Shown: positions 43,299-52,349 of the stretch, in pieces | Position numbering within the stretch: the stretch's first letter is position 1 | Layout: every line of letters starts with the position of its first letter | Assembly (NCBI RefSeq): GCF_018449635.1 | Contig: NZ_JAAVUV010000014.1 | Location: forward strand, 124,001 to 188,000 | Source: Caballeronia sp. dw_276 | GTDB lineage: Bacteria > Pseudomonadota > Gammaproteobacteria > Burkholderiales > Burkholderiaceae | DNA length: 64,000 nt | Reading direction: 5' to 3' | Notes under the pieces: model-generated | What the model saw: only the letters and a program-made list of their open reading frames with translations | Told to the model about the DNA's origin: nothing | Database searches by the model: none | Made by a program: the position numbers and the translations under genes

Positions 43299-44318
43299 AT
43301 GATCTATCCGTGGCAAGCCGATGACTGGGCGCATCTCGATCAACTCCGCGCAAGCTGGCCACACGCGTTGTTGCTACATGGGCGGGCGGGTATCGGCAAA
43401 TTGCAGTTCGCGCAGCATCTGGCGCAAAGCCTTTTGTGCGAGGCGCCGACCGCAACGCGCGAACCGTGCGGTCACTGCGTCGCTTGCCTTTGGTTCAGCC
43501 AGGGAAATCACCCGGACTATCGCGCGGTGCTCCCTGAGGCACTTGCCGGCGAACTGATCAGCGACGACAAGCCGGACGCCGATGAAGGCAAGAAAACCAA
43601 GGTCCCGAGCAAGGAAATCAAGATCGACCAGGTCCTTGGCCTGATGAACTTTTTCAGCCTCGGATCGCACCGAGGCGGCGCGCGGGTCGTGTTGATCTAT
43701 CCGGCCGAATCCATCAACGTGTTCGCTGCCAATGCCTTGCTCAAAACGCTGGAAGAACCGCCCGCGGGCGTGGTGTTCATTCTGGCGACGGCGCGTATCG
43801 ACCGGTTGTTACCGACCATCATCAGCCGATGCCGCCAATGGCCGATGACCCTCCCGGCTACCGAAGCTTCCGTGGCATGGCTCGCGCAGCAAGGCGTGCA
43901 GCAACCTGCGGCGCTGCTCGCAGAAGCAGGCGGTGCGCCGCTGACGGCGCTGGCGCTCGCCAACGACGAAAACCGTGCCCTCCGTGATTTCGCGCTGGCG
44001 CAACTGGCAGCGGGTCCCGCCTGCGACGCATTTGCGTGCGGCGAGAACCTGCAGAAACTGCCCGTTCCGATGGTTCTCGGCTGGCTGCAGCGCTGGCTGT
44101 ACGATTTGCTGGTGCAGAAGACCGCCGGCCGGCCGCGCTATTTCCCGGCGGCGTCGAAGGCACTGGAACGCTGCGCCGCGCAGGTCGATGCGGACCGCTT
44201 CTCCCGCTATCAAAAGTTGGTGACGCGTCAGCGCGCGGTCGAAAATCACCCGCTCAACGCACGGCTCGTCTTCGAAGAGCTGTTCCTGGGCTATCGCGAC
44301 GTGTTCAACGTTGCCTGA
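43299..44318 (+). CDS. holB: DNA polymerase III subunit delta'
   Basis: 339 residues. The AAA+ region has LLLHGRAGIGKLQFAQHLA (Walker-A-like), the zinc module with cysteines in EPCGHCVACLWF, and FAANALLKTLEEPPAGVVFI followed by ISRCRQWPM (sensor-like). Delta' is the rigid subunit of the clamp loader and normally does not hydrolyse ATP. Length fits the family. It lies downstream of tmk and is followed by a GNAT gene after 29 bases. The start is set by family alignment since no Shine-Dalgarno is visible. Confidence 0.93.
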   Translation: MIYPWQADDWAHLDQLRASWPHALLLHGRAGIGKLQFAQHLAQSLLCEAPTATREPCGHCVACLWFSQGNHPDYRAVLPEALAGELISDDKPDADEGKKTKVPSKEIKIDQVLGLMNFFSLGSHRGGARVVLIYPAESINVFAANALLKTLEEPPAGVVFILATARIDRLLPTIISRCRQWPMTLPATEASVAWLAQQGVQQPAALLAEAGGAPLTALALANDENRALRDFALAQLAAGPACDAFACGENLQKLPVPMVLGWLQRWLYDLLVQKTAGRPRYFPAASKALERCAAQVDADRFSRYQKLVTRQRAVENHPLNARLVFEELFLGYRDVFNVA

Positions 44319-44347
44319 CCAACCCCTCAACATTCGTAAAACGCACC

Positions 44348-44860
44348 ATGACTCTCAATTTCCGCGACGCCGTTCTCGATGATCTTCCGGGCATCGTGGC
44401 TATCTATAACTCCACGGTGCCTTCGCGTCTCGTGACAGCTGACCTTGAACCGGTGACGGTCGAAAGCCGTCTCGCCTGGTTCCACGCTCATGGACCGAAG
44501 GCCCGCCCGTTATGGGTCGTGGAAGAAAACGGCGCGGTTGTCGCGTGGCTGAGCTTTTCCGATTTCTATGGCCGTCCGGCCTATCTGCGGACCGCCGAAG
44601 TCAGCATCTATCTTCATGAGAACACGCGCGGACGGGGTTTGGGTACCCAACTGCTGGAAGCTGCCTTGCAGCGCGCGCCAGAGCTGGGTATCGATACGTT
44701 ACTGGGTTTTGTGTTCGGCCATAACGACCCGAGCTTGCGCCTCTTCCGCCGCTTCCAGTTCGATGTCTGGGGCACGCTGCCGCGCGTCGCGGTGCTGGAT
44801 GGCATCGAGCGCGACCTCGTGATCCTCGGCCGCCGGCTAAGCGCGCCGTCCGCCAGCTAA
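44348..44860 (+). CDS. GNAT N-acetyltransferase (phosphinothricin-acetyltransferase-like)
   Basis: 170 residues from ATG at 44348. The frame is open upstream into holB, but FRDAVLDDLPGIVAIYNSTV is the family start. The acetyl-CoA motif is VSIYLHENTRGRGLGTQLLE (RGRGLG), and a C-terminal block LRLFRRFQFDVWGTLPRVAV follows. Relatives acetylate phosphinothricin, methionine sulfoximine or similar amino groups. The natural substrate is unknown. It lies between holB and tatD in the same orientation. Confidence 0.92.
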   Translation: MTLNFRDAVLDDLPGIVAIYNSTVPSRLVTADLEPVTVESRLAWFHAHGPKARPLWVVEENGAVVAWLSFSDFYGRPAYLRTAEVSIYLHENTRGRGLGTQLLEAALQRAPELGIDTLLGFVFGHNDPSLRLFRRFQFDVWGTLPRVAVLDGIERDLVILGRRLSAPSAS

Positions 44861-44894
44861 ATCAGAGCTTTATTGGAACCACCACGGAACCACC

Positions 44895-45686
44895 ATGTTC
44901 GTCGATTCACATTGCCACATCAATTTCGAGGGTCTCGCCGACCGCCTGCCCGAAGTGCTCAGCAAGATGCGGGAGCTGAAGGTCACGCATGCGCTGTGTG
45001 TATCGGTGGATCTGGAAACGCTGCCTTCCGTGCTCAAGATCGCGGAAGAAAACGAGCATATCTATGCATCGGTGGGCGTGCATCCCGACCACGAGGACGC
45101 GCAGGAACCGAGCGTGCAGGATCTCGTCGAACTGGCGCGCCATCCGAAAGTGGTCGCGATCGGCGAAACGGGGCTGGATTATTACCGGCTGGAAGGGCGC
45201 AGCATCGCCGATATGGAATGGCAGCGCGAACGATTTCGCACGCATATCCGCGCTGCGCACGAGACGGGCAAACCGCTCATCATTCACACGCGTTCGTCGT
45301 GGGAGGACACGCTTAGGATCATGGCCGAGGAGCGCGCGAGCGTGCCAGGCGGCGTGATGCATTGCTTTACCGAGTCATGGCACGTCGCGCAAGCCGCGCT
45401 TGAACAAGATTTTTACATTTCGCTGTCAGGTATCGTCACGTTCAAGAGCGCGAAGGACGTACAGGATGTCGCGCAGCGCGTGCCGCTCGAGCGTTTGCTG
45501 ATCGAGACCGACTCGCCTTACCTCGCGCCAGTGCCGTATCGTGGAAAGTCGAATGAACCTGCGTACGTAAGTTATGTCGGACGTTTCATCGCGCAATTGC
45601 GAGAAATGCCGGAAGACGCGCTGGCAGCGGCCACGACCCGCAATTTCTTCAAGCTCTTCAAGATCCCCGAGCCTGTAGAAAACTAA
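44895..45686 (+). CDS. tatD: TatD-family metal-dependent hydrolase (DNase)
   Basis: 263 residues. The first metal motif DSHCHINFEG is at residues 4-13 (D4, H6, H8). Also present are AIGETGLDYYR (metal-bridging Glu), IIHTRSSWEDT (His), MHCFTE and IETDSPYLAPVPYRGK (Asp). TIM-barrel amidohydrolases of this family act as 3'-5' exonucleases on DNA or hydrolyse D-aminoacyl-tRNA. It ends the mltG-tmk-holB-GNAT-tatD run. Weak SD GGAACC. Confidence 0.94.
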   Translation: MFVDSHCHINFEGLADRLPEVLSKMRELKVTHALCVSVDLETLPSVLKIAEENEHIYASVGVHPDHEDAQEPSVQDLVELARHPKVVAIGETGLDYYRLEGRSIADMEWQRERFRTHIRAAHETGKPLIIHTRSSWEDTLRIMAEERASVPGGVMHCFTESWHVAQAALEQDFYISLSGIVTFKSAKDVQDVAQRVPLERLLIETDSPYLAPVPYRGKSNEPAYVSYVGRFIAQLREMPEDALAAATTRNFFKLFKIPEPVEN

Positions 45687-45747
45687 GCCGGCCGGACGCC
45701 TCCGTTGCACCAATTATTAGATTCAATCAGTAATCCCCAAGGAACAC

Positions 45748-46515
45748 ATGCTTAAACTTTCGACGGTTTCATCTTCGACATCTTTCAATCGCCATACATC
45801 CGCGCGCGGCCGGACGTGGCGCACGCTGGTTTCCGGCGTGGTTCTGACGGCCGCTGCCATCGCGCAACCGGTTTTTGCAGCGCCCGCCGATTCCATGATC
45901 AAGGCAGTGAAATTCGACGACGTGTCTGCCGTCAAAAAGCTGCTGGCGCAGGGCGTGGATCCGAATCTCGTCGATAACACCGGCGCACCGCTGCTCGTGA
46001 TCGCGGCGCGTGAGAAGTCGGACAAGGTCGGCAAGCTGCTTGCGGAAAATCCGAAGACCGACCTCGAAAAGCTCGACCCCGCCGGCGAAAACGCGATGAT
46101 GCTCGCTGCGCTCAACGACGACCTCGACTTCGTGAACATGCTGATTTCGAAGGATGCGGAAGTGAACAAGAAGGGCTGGACGCCGCTGCATTACGCCGCG
46201 ACCAACGGCCATGACGACGTGGTCAAGGTTCTGCTCGACCATTCGGCGTACATCGATTCGGGTTCGCCCAATGGCACCACGCCATTGATGATGGCGGCGC
46301 GCGGCGGCCATCTGTCCACGGTCAAGCTGCTGCTCGACGAAGGCGCCGACTTGCGCGTGAAGAATCAGATCGGCATGACCGCAGTGGACTTCGCGAAGCA
46401 ATATCACGAGAAGGATGTGGCGGAAGGCTTGGCGGCGCGTCTGGCGTCGATGCAGGCAACAGGCGCTGCGGGCGCATCCGGAGCCCCGCAAACCGGTACA
46501 AACAGTGCAAAATGA
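45748..46515 (+). CDS. Secreted/periplasmic ankyrin-repeat protein
   Basis: 255 residues. A long signal peptide (cleavage near residue 44, after VFA) is followed by about five ankyrin repeats at 48-220. Clear units are GWTPLHYAATNGHDDVVKVL and GTTPLMMAARGGHLSTVKLL. The C-terminal tail is Ala/Gly/Ser-rich and disordered. In bacteria, exported ankyrin proteins bind protein partners in the periplasm, e.g. protecting catalases; this is family knowledge and no partner is seen here. SD AAGGAA lies before the ATG. The following 148 bases contain a possible hairpin (about 46525-46556) without a T-run. Confidence 0.9.
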   Translation: MLKLSTVSSSTSFNRHTSARGRTWRTLVSGVVLTAAAIAQPVFAAPADSMIKAVKFDDVSAVKKLLAQGVDPNLVDNTGAPLLVIAAREKSDKVGKLLAENPKTDLEKLDPAGENAMMLAALNDDLDFVNMLISKDAEVNKKGWTPLHYAATNGHDDVVKVLLDHSAYIDSGSPNGTTPLMMAARGGHLSTVKLLLDEGADLRVKNQIGMTAVDFAKQYHEKDVAEGLAARLASMQATGAAGASGAPQTGTNSAK

Positions 46516-46663
46516 CGCACTCGCGGGATGACGGCCGGAAATTCAAACCGGTCGTCTCCTGCAATACGAGGAACAGCTTAAACAAGCCGGGACCAAGCCG
46601 AAGGCGCTGCAAAGCGCGGGGAGGGCCACACCCGGCAACCGCCAAACATAAGAAAGGATCATC

Positions 46664-47020
46664 ATGCTGCGGGTTTTAGTCATGGCCGGGGTGCTTGCGT
46701 TTCCGCTCAGTGCGGCCGCGTTCACCGGCAACGATCTGAACATGCTTTGCACCAAGACGGACACCGCTTCGCGCAGCGCATGCGCGGCTTACATAGAAGG
46801 CGCCGCTGACGGCATCTACAACACAATTGAAGCAATTGGCGGAACGTCCGGCCCGCAGGTTGGACAGTATTTTTGCCTTCCCGTCGATGTAAAACCGCAA
46901 GAGTTGACTGACGCGGTGCGCAAATTCATCGCCGACAACCCGGCTCAGGGCAACTTCAACGCGACCACCATGGTTTCGCTCGGGCTTGGCAAAGCCTTTC
47001 CGTGCAAGGCGGAGAAGTAA
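46664..47020 (+). CDS. Rap1a/Tai-like immunity-family protein, small periplasmic
   Basis: 118 residues. A signal peptide of about 19 residues (VLVMAGVLAFPLSAAAF) is followed by a compact domain with four cysteines. The pattern is LC (residue 29), SACAAYIEGAADGI, YFCLPVDVKPQELTDAVRKF, and a final KAFPC. This matches the Rap1a/Tai fold, known from immunity proteins against type VI secretion amidase effectors, but also widespread in solitary proteins. No effector or T6SS gene is near. SD AAAGGAT lies 7 bases before the ATG. Confidence 0.8.
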   Translation: MLRVLVMAGVLAFPLSAAAFTGNDLNMLCTKTDTASRSACAAYIEGAADGIYNTIEAIGGTSGPQVGQYFCLPVDVKPQELTDAVRKFIADNPAQGNFNATTMVSLGLGKAFPCKAEK

Positions 47021-47164
47021 GCGTCTTCAGTTTCACGTCATTTGAATGTCCGCCGGTCGACCGGCGGGCACGGCATTTGCTGCACCGCAATACACCGGTA
47101 ACGTAGCCGGCTTCCCGCAAAATCCCGTCGTATCCACCTTTTCAAGGCTGATTCCACGACGACG

Positions 47165-48442
47165 ATGATCAATTTCGACTCCTTCGAGCGCATTGCTTCG
47201 GCGCCGCTCAACACCTGGCCCGGCGCAATTGTCGTCGCTGCACTTGCCGTGCTGTTTGCCATCGGCGTTCACCGGGTGGGCGCGCGGATTCTCGTGCGTA
47301 TTGCGCGGCCGTATCCGTTGATGAGCGTGGTGCTGCGTTTCATCGATAAACCCGCGCTCGCGCTTCTCATCATCCTCGCGCTCGGCTTCGTGCTGGTCGA
47401 AGCGCCGGATTCGCTGCCTTTTGCCACGGCGCTGCGCGATCTGCTGACCCTTGCGTTGATCGTTGGGCTGACATGGCTCGCCGTGCGTTCGGTCGGCGCT
47501 GTCGCCGAAGCACTGGTTCAAGCGCATCCGCTCGACTCCAAAGACAATCTCCAGGCGCGCCGTATCCATACGCAGGCGCGCGTGCTGGCGCGATCCGTGA
47601 TGGTGGTGATCGTAATCATCGGGTTTGGCGGCGCGTTGATGACGTTTCCGGCCGTGCGGCAGATCGGGGCGAGTTTGCTGGCGTCGGCGGGGGTGGCGGG
47701 ACTGGTTGCCGGTATTGCCGCAAGGCCCGTGTTGGGTAACCTGATCGCCGGCTTGCAGATCGCATTGTCGCAACCCATCCGGCTCGATGACGTCGTCGTG
47801 ATCCAGGGCGAATGGGGACGCGTCGAGGAGATCACGGGAACGTACGTATCCGTCCGGATCTGGGACCAGCGGCGCATGATCGTGCCGTTGCAATGGTTTA
47901 TCGAAAATCCGTTTACCAACTGGACGCGCAATAGTTCGCAGATCATTGGAACGGTGTTTCTCTACGTCGATTACCGCATGCCGATGGCGCCATTGCGCGA
48001 AGAACTCGAACGCATATTGGAACACGCGCCGGAATGGGACGGCCGCGTACAAGTGCTTCAAGTCACCGACGCCACTGAAAAGTCGATGCAGATTCGCGTT
48101 CTTGTCAGTTCCTTCGATTCCGGCCTGAACTTCGACCTTCGATGCCGCGTGCGCGAAGGTTTGCTGAACTTCGCGCAGGCCGAGTTTCCACAATTCCTGC
48201 CGCGTACCCGGGCGGACGTGGCGCCGGAAGGCGAGCACGTCGATTTCGTTGCGCCGCTGGACCGGACGCAGGCGAGCAGCGCGATCCGGCCGCCGGTTCG
48301 CGGGACAGCCAACACGGAAGCCGACCCGGTGGCAAGCCGGGGAGAACGGCACGGCCCGGATCCGTCGGCGCATTCGGCGGCATCGACCGCTAAACCGGCG
48401 CCCGAACCTGCCGAGCCCGTCGGCAGCGGCGAGCGGCGCTGA
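47165..48442 (+). CDS. Small-conductance mechanosensitive channel (MscS family)
   Basis: 425 residues. About four hydrophobic helices lie at 15-150. The pore-lining helix and beta domain follow: GASLLASAGVAGLVAGIAAR (Gly/Ala-packed TM3), PVLGNLIAGLQIALSQPIRL, and VVIQGEWGRVEEITGTYVSV. The C-terminal 75 residues are Pro/Ala/Glu-rich and look disordered. The channel opens on hypo-osmotic shock to release solutes. Next to otsA this makes an osmotic-stress pair. Start chosen as the first ATG. Confidence 0.93.
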   Translation: MINFDSFERIASAPLNTWPGAIVVAALAVLFAIGVHRVGARILVRIARPYPLMSVVLRFIDKPALALLIILALGFVLVEAPDSLPFATALRDLLTLALIVGLTWLAVRSVGAVAEALVQAHPLDSKDNLQARRIHTQARVLARSVMVVIVIIGFGGALMTFPAVRQIGASLLASAGVAGLVAGIAARPVLGNLIAGLQIALSQPIRLDDVVVIQGEWGRVEEITGTYVSVRIWDQRRMIVPLQWFIENPFTNWTRNSSQIIGTVFLYVDYRMPMAPLREELERILEHAPEWDGRVQVLQVTDATEKSMQIRVLVSSFDSGLNFDLRCRVREGLLNFAQAEFPQFLPRTRADVAPEGEHVDFVAPLDRTQASSAIRPPVRGTANTEADPVASRGERHGPDPSAHSAASTAKPAPEPAEPVGSGERR

Positions 48443-48573
48443 CCTTCATTTGCCCTCCCGGAAACGCGGACAAAGTTTGAACTGACGCCGCCGCCCAAGG
48501 CCAAACTCACTACTATTTCGAGATAGATCCTGAACATCCGGACGTCACGAATCAATAAAAGGGACTGTCAAGC

Positions 48574-49980
48574 ATGAGCCGTCTAGTGGTTGTATCGAAC
48601 CGAGTTGCGTCACCCACCGAAACCAAAGGCTCCGCCGGCGGCCTCGCCGTTGGGGTGTTCGGCGCGCTGAAGGACAGCGGGGGCGTGTGGTTCGGCTGGA
48701 GCGGCGACGTGGTCAGCGACACCGTCGCAAACCAGGGTCCGAAGCTCGAACAGGACGGCGCGGTCACCTTCGCGACCGTTGGCTTGCCCAAAAAAGACTA
48801 CGACCAGTATTACCGCGGTTTTTCGAACGCGACGCTTTGGCCGGTTTTTCACTATCGAAATGATCTGGCTGTTTACGATCGCGAGGAGTACGCCGGATAC
48901 AGAAGGGTGAACTCGTGGCTCGCGCATCGCGCAATCAAGCTGCTACAGCCGGACGATGTCATCTGGGTTCACGATTACCATCTGATCCCGTTTGGCGAGG
49001 CGCTGCGCTCCGAAGGCGTGACGAACCGAATGGGTTTTTTCCTGCATATCCCGTTTCCATCGCCGCAAATCCTGCTCAACATTCCGCCGCACGAGGAACT
49101 GGTCAAGTCACTGTGCTGCTACGACGTCGTGGGTTTCCAGACGCCGGGCGACCAGGCTGCGTTTCATGATTACATCGTGCGCCACGCACACGGCACTGCA
49201 ACGGCCGACGGCCAGGTTGAAGCGTTCGGCCGCAAGCTGAAAACGGGCGTGTATCGGATCGGCATTTTCCCCGATGAAATCGCCGAACAAGCCAAGCGTG
49301 GCGAAGCGCGTCAGGACGTGATGGACCTGAAGCAGAGCCTTGAAGGGCGCAAGCTGATCATGAGCGTGGACCGGCTGGATTACTCGAAAGGACTGGTCGA
49401 GCGATTCAAGGCTTTCGAGCATTTTCTGGAAAAGTCTCCGGAATGGCGCGGCAACGTCACGCTCGTGCAGATCGCGCCGCCAACGCGCTCAGATGTCGAT
49501 ACTTACCAGCAGATCCGTCACAACCTCGAATACGAAGCAGGGCGTATCAACGGGCGGTACTCGGGTCTCGACTACACGCCGATTCGCTACATGAACCAGC
49601 GTTATGACCGGTGGAAGCTGATGTCGCTCTTCCGCGAATCGCAGATTGGTCTGGTCACGCCGTTGCGCGACGGCATGAACCTCGTCGCGAAGGAGTACGT
49701 CGCGGCGCAGAATCCCGACGATCCGGGCGTCCTCGTCCTGTCCCAGTTCGCCGGCGCCGCCGACGAAATGACCGGCGCGGTGATGGTGAATCCCCACGAT
49801 ATTGTTGGGATGAGCGAAGCGATCGGCCGAGCGTTATCGATGCCGCTTGCTGAGCGCCGCGAGCGCTACGAAACCAACATGAAAATGCTCCGCAAGTACG
49901 ATCTCGGCGTGTGGCGCGACTCGTTTCTAGCCGATTTGCGAGGCGTCGATCAAACCAAACCGGCTTCCAGGAAAAAATAA
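48574..49980 (+). CDS. otsA: Trehalose-6-phosphate synthase
   Basis: 468 residues, GT20 family. The N terminus has VVVSNRVASP and GGLAVGVFGAL (Arg and Gly that bind donor and acceptor). Further blocks are VHDYHLIPFGEALR, FFLHIPFPSPQIL, SVDRLDYSKGLVERF and DGMNLVAKEYVAAQ. It makes trehalose-6-phosphate from UDP-glucose and glucose-6-phosphate. The phosphatase OtsB is not adjacent on either side in the window. SD AAAGGGAC lies before the ATG. Confidence 0.97.
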   Translation: MSRLVVVSNRVASPTETKGSAGGLAVGVFGALKDSGGVWFGWSGDVVSDTVANQGPKLEQDGAVTFATVGLPKKDYDQYYRGFSNATLWPVFHYRNDLAVYDREEYAGYRRVNSWLAHRAIKLLQPDDVIWVHDYHLIPFGEALRSEGVTNRMGFFLHIPFPSPQILLNIPPHEELVKSLCCYDVVGFQTPGDQAAFHDYIVRHAHGTATADGQVEAFGRKLKTGVYRIGIFPDEIAEQAKRGEARQDVMDLKQSLEGRKLIMSVDRLDYSKGLVERFKAFEHFLEKSPEWRGNVTLVQIAPPTRSDVDTYQQIRHNLEYEAGRINGRYSGLDYTPIRYMNQRYDRWKLMSLFRESQIGLVTPLRDGMNLVAKEYVAAQNPDDPGVLVLSQFAGAADEMTGAVMVNPHDIVGMSEAIGRALSMPLAERRERYETNMKMLRKYDLGVWRDSFLADLRGVDQTKPASRKK

Positions 49981-50217
49981 CAACGCGTCTCGACTACAGG
50001 CTGCCCGCGCCCAAGTAACGTTGCAAAACGAGTGTTTCGTGACTGTAACAGCGTCATGAAAGTGAAAGTTTTGCCAACATCGGTGCATTCGCGGCCAATA
50101 ATGCGGGTGTCGTCACTGCGCGTGGAATTTTCGCGCGCGACGACCGGCGACCGTCCTTATCCGGCATTGCACCGGTTAAAGATCACGGCGACGTAAGACC
50201 GAGTGGAGACGAGAACA
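49981..50217. other. Intergenic between otsA and the GT4 gene
   Basis: 237 bases. No terminator with a T-run follows otsA. CTGTAAC at about 50043 followed by TCATGAA faintly resembles a Pho box but fails in the second half-site. No other defined signal. Confidence 0.35.
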
Positions 50218-51285
50218 ATGAGAATTGCACAAATAGCACCCCTGACCGAGTCGGTGCCGCCAAAGCTTTACGGGGGAACGGAGCGGGTCGTGTCGTACAT
50301 CACCGAGGCGCTGGTGGAACTCGGGCACGACGTCACGCTGTTCGCTTCAGGCGACTCCCAGACCAAAGCAAAGCTGGAAGCTGTCTGGCCGCGCGCGCTG
50401 CGCCTGGACCCGGCTATCCGCGACCGGATCGCGCCGCACATGCTGCTGATGGAAATGGTCCGCCGCCGCGCCGATGACTTCGACGTGCTGCACTTCCACA
50501 TGGATTACTACTCGTTCTCGCTTTTCAAGCGCCAGGACACGCCGTTCGTGACCACGCTGCATGGGCGGCTAGATCTGCCTGAGCAGCAACCGATATTCAA
50601 CACATTCAATACGGCGCCAGTGATTTCGATTTCGGATTCGCAGCGCCACCCGTTGCCGCAGGCCAAATGGCTCACGACGGTTTATCACGGGCTGCCGGAA
50701 AAGCGCTACATGCCGCAGCCGGTCGAGCAAACCTATCTGGCGTTTCTCGGGCGGATATCGCCGGAAAAACGCGTCGATACCGCCATCCGCATTGCGGGAC
50801 GTTGCGGCATGAAGATCAAGATCGCGGCAAAGGTCGACTCAGCCGATCGCGAATATTTTGAACGCGAAATCGCGCCGTTGATGGAATTGCCATACGTGGA
50901 GTTCATCGGTGAAATTGACGATCACCAGAAAGCCGACTTCCTCTCGGGCGCCCATGCGCTGTTGTTCCCGATCGACTGGCCCGAGCCGTTTGGCCTTGTG
51001 ATGATCGAATCCATGGCGTGCGGCACGCCGGTCATCGCATTCAACCGCGGAGCGGTGCCGGAAGTGGTGGACGAGGGCGTGTCGGGGTTCATTGTCGAGG
51101 ACGAGATCGGCGCGGTTGCCGCCGTGAACCGGCTGCACACTATTTCGCGTGCGGGCGTGCGCAAATGCTTCGAGGAGCGCTTCACGTCGCACAGGATGGC
51201 ACAGCAATATGTGGATGCGTACCAGGCCGTTGTAAGGGCGCAAAAGCGTTCGCGTTTCAAGCTCATCGACAGCGCCACGAGCTAA
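50218..51285 (+). CDS. Glycosyltransferase family 4 protein
   Basis: 355 residues from ATG at 50218; five upstream codons (METRT) are dropped. The N-terminal GT-B domain has IAPLTESVPPKLYGGTERVV, with the GGxE loop. The C-terminal donor domain has LAFLGRISPEKRVDTAIRIA and EPFGLVMIESMACGTPVIAF (E-x7-E motif). It transfers a sugar from a nucleotide donor to an unknown acceptor in the cytoplasm. Next to otsA it might act in surface polysaccharide or compatible-solute metabolism, which is inference. A long terminator follows. Confidence 0.92.
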   Translation: MRIAQIAPLTESVPPKLYGGTERVVSYITEALVELGHDVTLFASGDSQTKAKLEAVWPRALRLDPAIRDRIAPHMLLMEMVRRRADDFDVLHFHMDYYSFSLFKRQDTPFVTTLHGRLDLPEQQPIFNTFNTAPVISISDSQRHPLPQAKWLTTVYHGLPEKRYMPQPVEQTYLAFLGRISPEKRVDTAIRIAGRCGMKIKIAAKVDSADREYFEREIAPLMELPYVEFIGEIDDHQKADFLSGAHALLFPIDWPEPFGLVMIESMACGTPVIAFNRGAVPEVVDEGVSGFIVEDEIGAVAAVNRLHTISRAGVRKCFEERFTSHRMAQQYVDAYQAVVRAQKRSRFKLIDSATS

Positions 51286-51300
51286 AAAGAAGTCATAAAG

Positions 51301-51350
51301 AAAACCGCCGCGCACACGACTTTTCGGGTCGTGCTGCGCGGCGGTTTTTT
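51301..51350. terminator. Long terminator between the GT4 gene and the SYLF gene
   Basis: AAAACCGCCGCGC pairs with GCGCGGCGGTTTT, with an inner CACGAC/GTCGTG stem. A-run and T-run flanks suit both convergent genes. Confidence 0.93.
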
Positions 51351-51382
51351 GCTGCGTTGGTCCTGCAAGCCAGCCTGAAAAC

Positions 51383-51973
51383 TTAGATGGCCAGACGCGA
51401 GACCTTCGTGCCTTCCAGCGACAGGTTGGCCATCAGGCCGGCGTTCGTAAGCACGAACACTTCGACCGGCGCGGTTGCCGTCGTGGAATCGATATTGCCG
51501 TTTGCGCCCATCTTGACCAGCGCCACCGATGCATCGCCGCCGACCGACCAGCCGTCGGTATTGCGGAATTTGTCGAGTGCGTCCTGCGTCATGAACAGGA
51601 AGATGATCGACTTCGATTGCGCACCAGCCTGCAGACCGATGGAACCCGAGGTCGTGCTGTAGTAGCCGACCGAGCTGCCGCCCACTCGCAGCGCGCCCTT
51701 GCCGTATTGCGCGCCCACGATAAAGCCTGCCTGGATCACCGACGGGAACACGAGCACGCCACGCGCCTTGCCCACGAGTTCGCGTGAGCCCTTCGCCGTG
51801 ACATACAGGCGCTGCATGGTCGCATCGATATCCGCGTCGATAGAACGGCGTGCGTCCGAGTCGCCGGCCGTCTTTTGTGCGCCCTGGTTCGACGTCGTCG
51901 TGCAACCGGCCAGCGCGAGGCCGCCCATTGCAAGTGCGGCGGTCGATTTGATCATGAAGTTTCGTCTTTGCAT
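51383..51973 (-). CDS. SYLF-domain (Ysc84-like) lipoprotein
   Basis: 196 residues from ATG at 51973, with GGAG 6 bases upstream, four codons inside the longest frame. Lipobox LAGC near residue 24 follows a short signal with a TAT-like RRNFM. The SYLF domain fills about 40-196 (GVLVFPSVIQAGFIVGAQYG, GSIGLQAGAQSKSIIFLFMT). SYLF domains bind lipids. Expected location is periplasmic, lipid-anchored. No partner gene is seen. Confidence 0.92.
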   Translation of the reverse strand: MQRRNFMIKSTAALAMGGLALAGCTTTSNQGAQKTAGDSDARRSIDADIDATMQRLYVTAKGSRELVGKARGVLVFPSVIQAGFIVGAQYGKGALRVGGSSVGYYSTTSGSIGLQAGAQSKSIIFLFMTQDALDKFRNTDGWSVGGDASVALVKMGANGNIDSTTATAPVEVFVLTNAGLMANLSLEGTKVSRLAI

Positions 51974-52349
51974 CGTTTTCTCCATCGTGGTTTTTTGGGA
52001 AACCCCATCTACGAGTGTTCCAGCAGGGCGATTTATAACACAGCAGGTCGTTTAGCAACACCTCGGTGGATCGCGCAAACCCTTGCCCCGCTTGGGCTTC
52101 AGCACGATAGCACGATTCGGTGAGGTAATTTTGACCTGGACCGGCCTGCACCTTGGCCGAGCGAGAACCCGCTTGTTTGTGCGAAACATTTGTCGTTCTC
52201 GTCAGGCAATTCCCTACTGCGCAAAATCCGCGCCACCTCCGGGAAAAGCACCGAAGTACGGTCAAACTTACCCATGAAAATAAGTTTGATAGCTCCGCTG
52301 ATTTCCTCGAAAAGATGCTGATGTGTTGTCGCAGCGCAAATGCGTAGTG
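51974..52349. other. Intergenic with AT-rich inverted repeat at 52262-52289
   Basis: 376 bases upstream of the SYLF gene. TCAAACTTA (52262-52270), 10-base spacer, TAAGTTTGA (52281-52289): a perfect 9-bp inverted repeat. The rest shows no gene. Confidence 0.55.

Noticed and set aside
47033..48373. 446-codon minus-strand ORF across the mscS gene
   Set aside because: Antisense shadow rich in Arg and His; the plus-strand MscS frame has clear family motifs.
50040..50065. Possible Pho box before the GT4 gene
   Set aside because: The first 7-mer CTGTAAC fits loosely, but the second half-site 11 bases on (TCATGAA) does not match CTGTCAY.
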